Notes: generated by a model not told the origin, from the sequence alone. Counted from the first letter of the stretch, positions 24,744 through 37,168 are shown. The stretch is 64,000 nt of DNA from Helichrysum umbraculigerum (GCA_949592205.1 CATIUR010000003.1:73312501-73376500); one strand, 5' to 3'. Numbers and translations are program-made.

Positions 24744-25756
24744 AGTTATCCCACACTTAGACGTTGCTTGTCCTCAAGCAACAACTCTCTGAAAAATATT
24801 TTAAGTCATGTTTTTAGGGGTGAGTCAGAGAATATTTTCCGAGATTAGCATTTCCTCATATAAGCACGTTACTCTAAAAGTGTGAAGGAAGATAAGATGA
24901 TCCTTCCATAAACAAGAAGAGATTCTCTTAGGCATACATCCAAATCTCGTGATCTTGGAGTACACATGACTAGGCGATCTCACTAAAGGTGGTCACTCAA
25001 TTCACTCAAAGTGTATCGGGTTTCCTATCAATCTAGCTCAAACGAAATCGCTCAAAATAGCCAGTCATGCTGCACTCATCGTCATAGGCTTGATCGAGAA
25101 TCGGATCTCCACCACTTAGGTGAGGACGGTGCTAATTATCTCAAGACATTTAGAGGGTTGTAATGTTTGGTGAGGGTGAAGGGTATGGATAGTGGAAATT
25201 TTGGGTTTGCGAGGGGTGTTTAGCTTATCCTAAAATCACTGAGATTATGAACAACTTTATTTAGAATGGAGAGGAACGGGGAGTTGGTAGCTGTTTCAGC
25301 TTCTGTCAGATTTTCCATGAAGAGCTATGCTTTGAAACTTCCAGCTTTATTTGTGGAGCTATTTTTTTCTTTTCTTGATTTTTTCTTCTTTTGTCTTTTC
25401 TTTTTCTTTTCTTCAGAATTTCTATGTCAGAGAATTTCCAAGGAATTTTTATATTTTGAATCCTTTAGAAATCTTTTCTTCTATCTTGATCATTTTGATT
25501 CTTTTCCAGGTGCTAATTTTCCCCGCACCATCGTCCTTCCAGCTCTCTTGTGTGCTAATTTTCCCGCACCATTTGTTGAGAAGCTTGATTTTGGAGAATG
25601 TGAATGAGTAGGATATTTGGAACAGATATTCTAAAAGGGTTTTCTTCATAACCTCAGAAATTCCAAGATAAGTTTGGGGGGTATTTTTGGGTAGTGGGTG
25701 AAAATTAAGGTTTTGAAGAAACGAAAGGTTTAGGCTAAACAGGGTATACTAAGTGG
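24744..25756 (-). other. Element A 3' non-coding region and polypurine tract
   Basis: On the minus strand 'gcttgaggacaagcaac' and then 'ctaagtgtgggataact' lead into the 3' LTR; this phrase and PPT are typical ends of Athila/Tat-group internal regions. The PPT is about 24,744-24,758. The rest is non-coding, with a T-rich stretch at 25,350-25,600 that makes spurious Phe/Leu ORFs. Confidence 0.75.
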
Positions 25757-27430
25757 ATCTTTGTCGTCACTCCTATCGGTCTGTCGGATTTGACTCCGGT
25801 CGTTGTTCCAACAGCAACAGAATCGGCGGACAGTGAGTTTTAAATTTATAAGAGCTGGGGCTCAAACTATAAGTACTACCTACCTTGGGAGCAAGCAGTA
25901 AGTATAACTCGAGGTCGTTCTTAAATCGGAGCGAATTGAAATAAAGCGGGTCACCAAAGATTATGGTCGCAATTAAGATGGGGGTAGGTAGATAGATTTT
26001 TGTTTGGAAAGTTTTGTTTTATAATTATCCTAAATGCAGAAAAGTAAATAACAGGAAATGAAATTAGGGTTTAAGCAGACAGGTAGAGATGTGATTGCTG
26101 AAATTTGGATAACTAGGGTTTCGGGATGATGTTCATTATAAAATTGATTGGAGATTTACCGGATAAAGAGTAGACATACTTTCGGTGTAAACACTAGGAC
26201 CCTACGTTCAGGTGAAACCCTAGAAACATATGTCACTGGAATCCTAGGTTATCATGATTCTGATCAGATCAGGCTGTTTTCAAACCCTCCTGAGCCTTTG
26301 CTTAGCTAAGACAAAGTCACCTTAAATGTTCTAGGGATCAGGCATAAGGCAACAGACCGCAATTGTATTTACTGACCTTTCTTAACACCTAATCGTCTAT
26401 TTACTTTTATTATAGCAAATACTGATTGTATCCTGTGTATGTTAAACTATTGGTGTGATTAGGGTTTTGCATGTCTAGGTATATGATTGACACTACCCTG
26501 TATTGTTTCTATTGAAGCACATACTTAACCATCATAAATATAGACCCTCCTTTACAGTCAGGCGTTCATCCCTAGGAATAATCACGGTGTACAGGGCAAT
26601 TAGGCATTTCCAAAGTGTTCCAGACCCTAGATGTACTGACGGTGTACTGGGCATTTAAGCATTTCCACAGTGTTCCAGATCTTAGGTGTAGTAACGGTGT
26701 ACAGTGCAACAAGCATTTCCACAGCTTTGATTCCTAGACCACAGTTCTAGAAGGATCACTTCTAGGTAATTCACGATGAAACAATCCATGGCATTTCCTT
26801 AGCTTCCAGGTATTTGTACTCCACATGAGGTGTTTCCAACGCTATACGAAGTACCGTGCCTTTTAAAGGAAAGTTCATAGTTTCATACTGTAACTGGAGA
26901 TAACTGTATATTCATAGTATTAGGGTTGATCAGATCCTATCCTAGGGCAACAGTCACGTGAAAGTCTGAAAAGGGTGATGAGAGACTAGATCTACCAGAT
27001 ACACAGCATAACAATTTCCAATCGTATAAATGAAACATTAATTTAACATCATCCCTACTCCTAATATCTATATTTCAACAATCACAATATTAAACTACTC
27101 TATAAACATGGCAATACGCAGAATACAAACTGAAATAACATAAAGCACAAGCATTATAACAGTAAGTAAAGTTTAGATATCACCGGGAATACAGCAGCGT
27201 AATACTGAGGATTACAAATAGTCTGAACTTGAAAAACTCATTACAACAAGATTACCAAGCTAAACCTTCCTCTAGACTCGAACCGTAAGCTCAACCCTAA
27301 CCTTTCTCCTCTAACTCCTAAGAGTAGTGCTAGAGAGAGAAAGTGAAAGAAAAAGAAAGAAAATGAAAGTGAGAAAAATGTGAGAATGTGTGAATGTGTT
27401 AAGGTGTGTAGAATGAGGAGGGGTGAACCC

Positions 27431-27438
27431 TATTTATA
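27431..27438 (-). promoter_or_regulatory. TATA box of the solo LTR
   Basis: TATAAATA on the minus strand, 80 bp downstream (element sense) of the palindrome array. Confidence 0.72.
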
Positions 27439-27517
27439 GGCAAAGCTCTAAAATCAGCCGTACAACTCGCGAAACAGCACGTACAAGCAAACGAAGCAGC
27501 ATACGGGGTCAGCAGGG

Positions 27518-27609
27518 CCGTATACGGCCTTAGAGGGGCCGTATACGGTGTGTGTAAGGCCGTATACGGTCTTTGTGGGGCCGTATACGGTTCCCAAGGC
27601 CGTATACGG
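27518..27609. promoter_or_regulatory. Array of five CCGTATACGG palindromes in the solo LTR
   Basis: Starts at 27,518, 27,539, 27,560, 27,581 and 27,600: spacing 21, 21, 21, 19, identical to the element A LTR although the linkers differ. All five words are perfect here. Confidence 0.87.
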
Positions 27610-28111
27610 TGTCCGTCTGATTTCGTTCGTTGCTTAAAACGCGCGTATTTCCTTCGTTATTCGTCCGTTTGACCTGATTCTTTCGCCTGTGTCTTCGTAA
27701 TTCCGTTACGCTTCTAATGATGCCAACTTCACTGAAATTGGATGTGTATAGCTCAAGCATAGCCGAAATGACTTTATAGGGTCTGATACTGCTCAGTCTT
27801 CTCCGTTCTTTATCCGATTTGCATGATTCTTGATTTTCCCGTCTCGATTTTACCTGTTTTATCATATGATGAAGTTAGAATGTGATCTATATAAGGTAAA
27901 TGAGGCCGGAGGATTTTGTGCACGTATATTCGCCCTGATTTGCTTGTTATTTGGACGTTTTAGGTGATTTTTGCAGCAACGCCTATATTTAGACCACTTT
28001 AGTGAATTTTAGTAAATAATGATCATTTTGGAATGTTTTCACTAAAGATACGTCCAAAAAGTGCGGAATATTGCCCTTAAAAACATGACTATTTGAGTCA
28101 CATCAATCTTC

Positions 28112-29053
28112 GATACTAAAAATGAGCATCAGAAAGGGTTTTGGGCTTGAAAAGATATGTAAGAAATGGGTTAAGTCCTAAGGAATGTCAGGGTCATTTA
28201 ATTGCACCTATACCGCGTACGGTACACACCAATATGGTCTCGAAGCGTATGTCAAGAGCAAGTTCTAATTCAGAGATACGGACATCGGCACACACACAAG
28301 AAATGAAAGTGAAGCATTAAAGATGAATGCTTTTGGGCTCAAGATACCTCACTGCAAAGGGTTGTATGTGTCTAGTCATGCTCCTTTGATTATCACTTCT
28401 TGCTTAAGCAATTTCTACCTTATTTCCTTTAGGCTTTTAGAAATATCATACTTATATTTTGAAAATGGTTTCTCTCAGTAGTATCTGAGACTCAAAAACT
28501 GAGTTAGACTCATTAATTTTGAAAAAATTTTGACCTTATTTTTGAAAAAAATTGAGAGAGATTGCTATTGGACATAAAAATCACCATTTAAGGTATTCTA
28601 TACCTGCCATCTCACACTTAGAGGAACATTGTCCCTAATGTTCTCTTGAATAGGGATTTTACTAGTAAAATCCCACACTTAGAGTTTGAACATGTAAGTA
28701 GATGTTTCTCAAGTGTTTAATTTGGGCTGGAATCCCACACTTAGTGATAAGTTTAGGATGAAGCACAGAAATTAAACGCACTAACATAGGCATAGTAAAA
28801 CATAAATGAAAAGGGGAAAAAGGAACAGAGAGACTCCCCATTTGTGTTTACTAGAATAGACCAGGTTTGTGCTGGAGTGGTGCTAGTGAATTGCTGGATT
28901 TTAAGGACCAGGCTCGTTTAAGATTATCCATTCCACACAAAGCTGAATTCTGCAATAAACATCAACACACATATCACAGTATCTCATCTAGGTAGCAGGT
29001 CTAAAGCGTAAGTACAGAGTCATAATACAGAAAGTAAATACTAAAGATAAAAT
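28112..29053 (-). other. Element A internal 3' non-coding region, continued
   Basis: No ORF. Minus-strand phrases such as 'agggacaatgttcctctaag' followed by TGTGAG (near 28,610-28,640) and two further copies of 'ctaagtgtggga' are typical of Athila/Tat-group 3' regions. It continues the sequence left of the solo LTR. Confidence 0.7.
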
Positions 29054-29718
29054 CTAAAAGTCATCAAGCAGGTCATCAGTATCAGGATCAAACTCCTCCA
29101 CAGCATCCCTATCAAAGACGGAAGTCGGAGATGGGATGGAGAAATCCATAGATGCCACAACCTGACTCACAATCTCGTCAGTGGAAGTGTGGGTGGCAGA
29201 AGTGTGAGCATCAAAAACAGCCAGAAGCTGCTCTGTGAGGCTGCGATCTGGTGATGCAAATCCTGCGAGCAATGCTGGATCAGGATCAGCAGCTGCAGCA
29301 GTGGGGCCAGTGGAAGGTCCAGCAGTAGAGACAACAGGTGGATCTGTAGGAGGAAAGAAGTACCATGGAGGTCGAGATGGTCCCGGATCTGGGCCAAGCC
29401 TGTAGGGAATGGCATCAGGTCTCGGAATCTTGAGCTGCTCACAGATAGAGGACATGATGTCATGCTGGATGGAGAGTGTCCGGAAGAGGGCCCACGAAGC
29501 AGCTGGGTCAGCCGTAGTGATACCGTACTCGAAAGTAGGTACGGGGGCTGGCAAGGGTGATGAGGGCCTCTCATCGGGCAACTCCTCGTGAGTGATCGGG
29601 ACATCAGTGAGGTCCTCCTCGGTGATGGTCAGCATAGCCGCTCTCTGCGCTCTTCATCTACGAGGTCTGTGTCGTCTACGTGGTCTCGCAGCTACATGAT
29701 CAGTGTCAACAGCGTCCA
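29054..29718 (-). pseudogene. Element A downstream ORF of unknown function (position of the Athila env-like ORF)
   Basis: From an ATG at 29,718 the minus strand encodes an Arg-rich start (RPRRRHRPRR), one in-frame TGA, then an open frame (29,635-29,054, 193 codons) rich in Pro, Ser and Asp with ITEEDLTDVPITHEELPDE and an acidic end (FDPDTDDLLDDF). It lies between integrase and the 3' LTR, where Athila elements carry a third ORF often called env-like. I see no signal peptide or membrane segment, so an envelope role is not supported. The TGA could come from a CGA Arg codon. Confidence 0.5.
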
Positions 29719-29968
29719 TCCTGAAACACGATAAAATAAACAGGTAATGCTAATAGTGATAGTAAATGAATAACACTTATCTCAGATTTTGCAATTCGAA
29801 GTCAGATAAGTGGCAAGCCTGCAATTTTATTAGTTCAGAGACAACCATACTTAATAAAAATAAACTAAGAAATAAAATGACAGAATTAATAAAGATAGGC
29901 TTGGGGTGCCTCCCAAGAGCGCTTGTTTCACGAGTCTCTAGCTTGACTCTTTGTACCTTTCTGTTGAC

Positions 29969-31840
29969 TCACGGTGGTTCAAAGATAAAGACATCTTCCC
30001 TGATGAGAAAGTCTTCGAAGTAATGTTTTAAGCGATGACCATTAACCTTAAAATTACCTTCTGGTGCCTCGAGTTCGACTGCACCGTAAGGAAACACCTT
30101 TGATACTATGAATGGTCCGCTCCACCTGATCCTAAACTTGCCAGAGAATTTCTTGAATCGCGAGTTGAAAAGCAGCACTTTATCTCCTGTTTTGAATCTT
30201 GAGGGCCTCAGCTTAGCATCGTGAATTCTCTTAGTTCGTTCCTTGAAGCTTAACGAACTGTCATATGCCTGATCCCTTAGTTCGGCTATCTCGTTCAACT
30301 GCATTCGTCTATTTGCTCCAGCTGTAGAAATATCTAAGTTGCAGTTCTTCAAAGCCCAGTATGCTTTATATTCCAGCTCAATTGGTAGACGACATGCTTT
30401 GCCATAAACTAGACGATACGGTGTGGTTCCTAATGGTGTTTTATAGGCGGTTCTGAATGCCCACAATGCATCATCTAATTTTTCAGCCCATTTGTACCCA
30501 TGATTACCAACAGTTCTTTCCAAGATTCTTTTCAAAGCTTGATTTGTTGCCTCAGCTTGCCCAATAGTTTGGGGGTGATAAGATGTTGACGTCTTGTGAG
30601 TGACACCATACTGTTATAGAACTTTCATGAATTAAACGTTGCAAAAGTGTGTACCACGATCACTCATTATTGCTTTTGGAGTTCCAAATCGACTGAATAG
30701 CTTTTTGAGAAATTTGGTTACCACTTTGGCGTCATTTGTTGGGAGAGCTTGGGCTTCGGCCCACCTGGAGACGTAGTCGACTGCAACCAAGATGTACTCT
30801 TTACCGTTAGATTTAGGGAACGGTCCCATGAAATCTAATCCCCAGATATCGAAGATTTCCACGGCCTGTATGTTTGTGAGTGGCATTTCATTCCGGGCTG
30901 TTATATTGCCTTGTCTTTGGCAGATATCGCAGCGTCTCACCAGATCGTACGCATCTCGAAATATGGTTGGCCAGAAAAAGCCAGCATCGTATACTTTTCT
31001 TGCGGTCATGTTGGTACCGTGATGTCCTCCAGTAGGTCCATGGTGGCTTTGGTGTAAGATTTGTTCTGCCTCTTTCCCATCAACGCATCTTCTAATGATT
31101 TGATCGGGGCAAACCTTAAAGAGGAAAGGATTGTCCCAATAGTAATACTTTATATCGCGGAAGAATTTTTGTCTTCGAGAGGTTGACATTCCTTTAGGTA
31201 CGACTTTTCCCACCAAATAATTGGCATAGTCAGCATACCAGGGATCATTTGTAGATCGTGACCCTTGATAGTACTTACCCACATGCATGAGCTGTTCTTC
31301 TGGAAACTGGTCTTGAATGTCTTTCTCGTGCAACTTATCCATTGAAGGATTCTCTAATCGGCTGAGATGGTCCATCGCGACGTTTTCTGCTCCCTTTTTG
31401 TCTTTGATCTCGATGTCGAATTCTTGAAGGAGTAGAATCCATCGTAGAAGGCGAGGTTTAGCATCTTGCTTCTTAAAAAGATATTTCAGAGCGGAGTGAT
31501 CTGTATAGACAATAGTTTTGGACAAGATTAGATAAGAACGAAATTTATCAAAAGCAAATACTACCGCTAGCAGCTCCTTTTCTGTGGTCGTATAATTCTC
31601 TTGGGCGTCAGTGAGCGTTTTGCTGGAGTAGTATATTGGTTGAAACTGTTTCTCCTTCCGCTGTCCCAGAACTACTCCGACTGCGAAATCACTGGCGTCG
31701 CACATGATTTCAAATGGGAGACTCCAGTCTGGAGCAACCATGATCGGTGCATGAACAAGCAGATCTTTCAGATGATCTAAGGCCTTGAGACATTCGTCTG
31801 TAAAGACAAACGGAGTATCCTTTTCGAGGAGATGAGTCAT
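29969..31840 (-). pseudogene. Element A RNase H and integrase, broken by stops
   Basis: The first open part (31,840-30,632) starts inside the RT-RNase H linker (MTHLLEKD), then RNase H (MCDASDFAVGVVLGQ, TDHSALKYL, DHLSRLEN), the integrase zinc finger (SHHGPTGGHHG ... CDICQRQG) and the integrase core with LDFMGPFP and IMSDRGTHF. Two stops follow at about 30,598-30,630, and the frame resumes with the region up to GQAEATNQALKR (third catalytic residue), then the integrase C-terminal domain to 29,969. The set is complete in domains but interrupted. Confidence 0.88.
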
Positions 31841-31843
31841 AGG

Positions 31844-33517
31844 TCAGGATATCTTAGAGAAATCTTTGATAAAGCGACGGTATAACCCGGCGTGTCCTAG
31901 AAAACTTCGGATGGCTTTGACAGAGGTGGGTGGTGGAAGTTTTGAGATAGTCTCGACTTTTGCTTTGTCAACTTCAATTCCAGCTTTGGATATACGGTGT
32001 CCTAAAACTATGCCTTCTTTTACCATGAAATGGCATTTTTCCCAATTCAGAACTAGGTTCGATTCTTCACATCGGGTGAGCATCTTATTCAAGTTAGAAA
32101 GACAAGTGGTGAACGAATCTCCGAAAACCGAAAAATCATCCATGAACACTTCCATGCATTGTTCAATCATGTCGTGGAAGATTGCTACCATGCATCTTTG
32201 AAATGTCGCCGGTGCATTACATAAGCCAAAAGGCATACGTCGATAGGCAAAGGTTCCGTATGGACAAGTGAACGTCGTCTTTTCTTGGTTCTTTGGATCG
32301 AGAGGTATCTGAAAATAGCCGGAGAAACCATCGAGGAAGCAATAGAATTCGTTTCCTGACAATCTTTCAAGCATCTGATCAATGAACGGTATAGGGAAGT
32401 GATCTTTGCGTGTAGCTTCATTTAGTTTCCGATAGTCGATACATACCCTCCAACCGGTGACGGTTCGTGTTGGAATCAACTCGTTGTCTTCGTTAGCGAT
32501 GACCGTCATGCCTCCTTTCTTTGGGATGACTTGAACTGGACTGACCCATGGGGAATCTGAAATAGGGTAAATTAAACCAGCATCCAGGAGTTTGATAACC
32601 ACCTTTTTCACCACGTCTTGAATCTTTGGGTTAACTCTCCTTTGCCTTTGAATAGAGGGCCTGAAGTCATTTTCCATTAAGATCTTGTGAGTGCGGTAAT
32701 TTGGGCTGATCCCTTGTATGTCAGAGATTTTCCATGCAATCGCTTTCTTATGTGACTTTAGAACCTCAATGAGTAGTGCTTTCTCTTCAGGCTTCAGATC
32801 TTTAGATATGATAATCGGTAAGTGCGAAGTTCCTTCGAGAAAAGCATATTCAAGGTGTGAGGGAAGTTCCTTCAGCTCCAATTCGGGTGGTTCTTCAGTG
32901 GAAGGCTTCATCCTTGCAATTTCGTCTCTTTTAAGCTCATCGTATGTTGTCTGATAATCTGACTCAACTGCAGGTGCCTCTGGAATGTCGGTTGATGCTA
33001 TTTTAACCCATTCTGTATTGTTGTAAAGATCATCTTTTCTCAGCTCATATTTTACTTGGGAAGATTGAGAGATTGCATTATCTTCAGTGATTATTTCTTT
33101 GTTGTCCTTTGTGAATGCGAATCTCCGAAACTGAGCTGAAGAAGATGTGTTAAAAGTAATCTCTGGATTCAAGTTTTCACAACTTTCAGAAAGTTGTGGA
33201 TCGGATGGTTTAAGCATTGACTCCATTTCCTTGAGAATCTTCAGAATTTCTTCTTTTGAGAGAGATGATTCAGGAACTTCAGAATTAGGACTTCTTCTCA
33301 AGAGAGTGACCGGAGTGCCTTGTCCAAGTGGTACAGCAGTGATAAATCTGTTGGGCTGTAAGTTGGAATTCTTTAAAGGTAATAGCACTTCCTTTGATGC
33401 AATGGACGGATCCGAGATAGCTGAGCATAGACCCGCACCTTCTTCACAAATTTTCCTTGTTGTGATGACAGTGTTTGGAAGGGGATTAATGCTGCTTACT
33501 TCGAGGATTTCTTCCAA
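31844..33517 (-). pseudogene. Element A reverse transcriptase
   Basis: Open for 557 codons. The N-terminal 230 residues are a linker. The RT then shows SPVQVIPKKGG, WRVCIDYRKLNEATRKDHFP, YGTFAYRRMPFGLCNAPATF and the catalytic box EVFMDDFSVFG, ending with GLYRRFIKDFSKIS at an in-frame TGA that separates it from RNase H. FMDDFSVFG is diagnostic of the Athila group as I know it. Upstream it is cut from the protease by a stop near 33,530. Confidence 0.9.
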
Positions 33518-33532
33518 GTGTTCTTCAATTAT

Positions 33533-34435
33533 TTACTGCATAGAATCTACAAGACCAAGGTCTTCTCCCATAGGAAGTTTCATTAGTTTATCGACATTGA
33601 AGGTGACTTCCTCAGTTCCCACTCTAAGTTTTAAAGATTTTTCATTCACGTCAATGACGGCCTTGGCAGTATTTAGGAAAGGTCTGCCAAGGATGAGTGG
33701 TACCTGAGCGTCTTCCTCAATATCCATAACAACAAAATCAACAGGAAAGACGAATTTATCAACATGTACCATAATATCTTCAGCAATTCCACGAGGGAGT
33801 TTAACTGATCTATCAGCTTATTGGATGGTCATACGGGTTGGTAAAAGTTCGCTTAATCCTAGTTTCCTATAAAGCGAGTATGGCATAAGGTTTACACTAG
33901 CTCCTAAGTCAGCTAAGGCGTTACTTATTTGAACATCCTGAAGGTAACAAGGAATAGTGAAACTGCCAGTGTCTCCTAGCTTTGGGGGCAGTCCTTGTTG
34001 CATAATTAAAGAGCATTCTGCATCTAAGGGCAAGTTAACTATTTGTCTAAGTTTTTCTTTGTTGGATATAAGTTCTTTAAAGAATTTGGCACAACTAGGC
34101 ATTTCAACTAAAGCATCTAATAATCGAACGTTTAAGTGTAGGCTTTTGAACATCTCTAGATATTTTCCAAACTGGGCTTCTTGTTTCTCTTTCTTAAGCC
34201 TACCAGGGAAAGGTATACGTGTTGGTTTAACTACTTCTGGGGCTTTGGAAGATTCTTGTTCAGGAGAAGTGACAGGAGCGTCAACAGGTACTGAATCAGT
34301 GGGTAGAGAAGAACTAGAAGGTTCGTCTGAAGGAATATCTACCGATTTCTCATTCTTAGTCTCTTTTCCGCCTCTAGTGATAACAAGGATATCATCATAA
34401 TCATAAGATGAGTGATGAATAGCTTTGCTAATCGC
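33533..34435 (-). pseudogene. Element A gag-protease linker and protease, two stops
   Basis: After the gag stop the same frame continues through a Ser/Pro-rich linker (34,430-34,200) and the block KSLHLNVRLLDALVEMP, then the protease with ALADLGASVNLMP (the DLGAS variant seen in Athila), a stop at about 33,817, and the end of the protease domain with VPLILGRPFLNTAKAV. A second stop lies near 33,531. Confidence 0.85.
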
Positions 34436-35563
34436 TTATTCTCTTTGCTTCTCCTCAACTTTTAAAAACAATCTTTTAACATTATCCTCCATGTTTTTAA
34501 TTAAATCGTTTAAAATTCTGAGCAAATAATCAATTTGGTTTTGAAAATCAACAATTTGTTTGTTTTTATTATTTTGTTCAACCATGAAGTTATTGAAAAT
34601 TGAATTGTTTAGACGAGAAGACAATTGAGAAGAAGTAGAGGGTGTAGAGGGAACTAACAAATGAGAGATAGGTTGTTTGGATAACCGCTGAGTGAAAGGT
34701 TTTAAATGAATGATTTGATCAGTGGTTCCCGATGTGGTGAGAACATCTTCCTTGGCCTTTGAGCGTGAGAAGAGCCTTTGAGGTGAGAAGAGCCTTTGAG
34801 GTTGCTTCTTAGGTTTGGAAGAGTCTTGCATATCACTAACAACTTTAGAGATGGATTCGAGTTGAGCTCTTAAAGTGTCGAACGCTTGAGTAGAAGTGTC
34901 CTTGTTTTCCAAGGTTGATTCATCAAACTCCAAGTCATGTTGGTGCATCGTTATCGTCTCGATCAACTTCCAGGCTTCTTCTGAAGTATGTAGCATGAAA
35001 TTTCCGGATGAAGCAGCATCGAGGGTTTGTTGGTGATGAGGATTCAGACTGTTGTAGAATGTGCAGACCAGATACATTTCAACCAACTGATGATTCGGAC
35101 ATCTTCCAAGCAGATTCTTAAAGCGTTCCCAAGCTGAGCTTAATGATTCAGTAGTTCCTTGACGAAAGTTAATGATTTCATTTTTGAGCTTGGTTTGTAG
35201 GGACGGAGGGAAAAACTTAGCTAAGAACTTAGTAGCCATCTCCTCCCATGTATGAATCGAATTGGGTTCGAGTTCATAAAACCATGTCTGAGCTTGGAAA
35301 GCTAAAGAATAAGGAAACAGGTGAAGTCGGGTGACTTTGACACTGGATCCGGTTTGTTCGAAAGAGTCAGAAAGGTTGATAAACTTGTTAAGGTGGGCGT
35401 TTGGATTTTCAACCGAAAGACCATGAAATTGACACTGAGATTTAAGTAATTTAATGAAGTGTGGTCTGATTTCAAGGGTTTCGTCAGTTGGTGATACGAT
35501 TGGTCCTCCTCGTCCCTCTAGCAGTGGTTGGGTTGATGAGGCGAGAGTGATACGATTCGCCAT
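34436..35563 (-). pseudogene. Element A gag
   Basis: 375 codons from an ATG about 170 bp after the PBS. The capsid-like region has NPNAHLNKFINL, HLFPYSLAFQAQTWF, TWEEMATKFLAKFFPP and SSAWERFKNLL, the retrotransposon-gag domain in Athila form. The tail (about residues 330-375) is a likely coiled coil. It ends at a TAA that is in frame with the protease; in Athila gag and pol usually form one frame, so this stop is probably a mutation. No zinc knuckle is seen. Confidence 0.88.
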
Positions 35564-35735
35564 AACTTGTTTTAGAAGAAAATAGGGTTTTGGAAAGGAT
35601 AGGTTTAACTAAGGACGGGAAATTAAAAACTAACTAACCTAGGGACAAAAACTGTAACTTCCGGATGATATTGATCTTCCGTAAGGATCGCTAAATAACT
35701 AAGATAACAAAATTCCTAAAATCGGTCGTTGTAGT

Positions 35736-35752
35736 CCCCGGCAGCGGCGCCA
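35736..35752 (-). other. Element A primer-binding site, tRNA-Asp type
   Basis: On the minus strand TGGCGCCGCTGCCGGGG, complementary to the 3' end of plant tRNA-Asp except for one position; this primer is usual for Athila/Tat elements. It lies 6 bp from the 5' LTR. Confidence 0.88.
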
Positions 35753-35758
35753 AAAGCT

Positions 35759-37168
35759 TGTCGTGCCTCCCAGTGGTCGGACGGGTTTTTTAATCCGGTC
35801 GTTGAACCAACTAACCAGGATGCGCGGACAGGGTTTAAATTTATAGAGCAGGGGAATCCTAAGTTGTATACTACTGACAGACCTAAAAGGGCAGTAAGTG
35901 GTATGTATGACTCAGGTGTCATTCTTCAAACTACAACGGGCATGGGAGTCTAGGAAGTTTTATTATCTTTGGAGATTCAGCTAGGGTTTTTAAAAGCTTT
36001 TGGATAGGTTTGATTTTTATAACTAAATACTAATTTAAATAAAGAAAATAAAACAAAAGAGGTTTGTACGGAGACTCGGTCAACAGAGGATAAGCGAGTG
36101 TTTACTATGATTTCGTTATGTGTTATCGATGAATAGTCAAGGGTAAGGCTACTAGATGTGATGACTAATCCGGAGAGGATAGAAACATAATTAATGCAAA
36201 GTATTGTACCTACGACCGTTCCGCGGCTTCCATACGTTTGTACTCCACCAATTGGTGTTTCCAGCACTATACCGAGTAATAGGACGTTTTACGGTTTTTC
36301 CGTTACATTAATTAGGGTTCCACATTACTCTCGCAGATTTCCTATATCCTAATGAGCTACAACTACGAGCCTATTAAATATCTAACGTAGAGTTGTCCGC
36401 AATCAGATAAATAACATGTCACGTGGATAGCAGTTATAGAAGTCAAATACACCGGAAGTTATCCCAAATGTACAGACCAATTTAACCGACGACTATCCTC
36501 GAATCCTGGTCCCCAGTCACAGTCATCAGAGACGTCTGTATCGTAGCGTGAATTGTTGATTGAACAAGAACACGAACGGGGATAATCCCGCGGACCAAGT
36601 TGGGATAATCGGGCTAACGATCAGTTAAATTGTTCAGCATTACAGATATAAATCATCACAACTATTCCATGCATGTTAATCTACCGTGTGAACCAATATT
36701 CTGTGTTTGAAAACCTAATTATACAGTTACTGATATGAACCAGGAGGATAACTCTAGCATGCATCATTCCTAAGGCAACAATCAAACAAGAACATTCAAT
36801 AGGGTGACACATAACAGAACACCATAATCCTAAGCATAGCAGATAACCAACAATCAGATCATAGATATCCCGAAAGTTCTCTCAAAGATATCTAACAGAT
36901 AAACATGAATCTAACATATCTCTAATCCTACGCTCCATGTCTCTTATGATTTGTTTCAACCTAGAGAACACAGCCATACCAAGTTCATTGATCATAAAGT
37001 ATAGAATAGGTATAGAACGTACCACTAGTAATTGGCCAAGTTCTAGCAGGAAGCTTCTAACCACAGCATAAGTTGGATAGATAAACATTCGAGATTCAGT
37101 TGATGAGTTCATACACAGTTTAAAGTAACACGGGCAGAGTAACAGCATGGCATAAACATATTGACTAT
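35759..37168 (-). repeat. Element A 5' LTR, visible part, cut by insertion of element F
   Basis: Matches 14,212-15,493 and 23,585-23,735 of the 3' LTR closely. The match stops at 37,168, exactly where TGATAAGC of element F begins. The missing part (equivalent to about 23,736-24,743) should lie beyond the right edge, on the far side of F. Confidence 0.88.

Larger units (their letters stand above)
25762..28106 (-). mobile_element. Solo LTR (2345 bp) of a second Athila-like family, TSD ATCTT
   Basis: It begins TGTCGTCACTCC and ends GAGTCACATCA, aligning end to end with the element A LTR but with roughly 20% or more divergence. A 5-bp TSD ATCTT is present at 25,757-25,761 and 28,107-28,111. No internal sequence remains, so it is a solo LTR left by recombination between the LTRs of a full element that had inserted into element A. 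It carries the same TATA position and five-copy CCGTATACGG array. Confidence 0.9.
14212..37168 (-). mobile_element. Element A: Athila-type Ty3/gypsy retrotransposon, minus strand, interrupted three times
   Basis: In element orientation it runs right to left: 5' LTR (35,759-37,168, continuing past insertion F beyond the window), tRNA-Asp-type PBS, gag, protease, RT, RNase H, integrase, a further ORF, a long non-coding 3' region, PPT, and 3' LTR (24,743 back to 14,212). The RT has the Athila signature FMDDFSVFG and the protease the DLGAS form. Insertions are B in the 3' LTR, a solo LTR in the 3' internal region and F in the 5' LTR. Several in-frame stops mean it cannot be autonomous. The right-hand TSD is out of view; the base context at the left end is GATCC. 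Confidence 0.88.

Noticed and set aside
25266..25649. Phe/Leu/Ser-rich 113- and 86-codon ORFs resembling membrane proteins
   Set aside because: They come from a T-rich tract in the non-coding 3' region of element A; two frames look equally hydrophobic.
35716..35922. 68-codon ORF over the 5' LTR/PBS of element A as a gene
   Set aside because: It spans the PBS and LTR border and has no motif.
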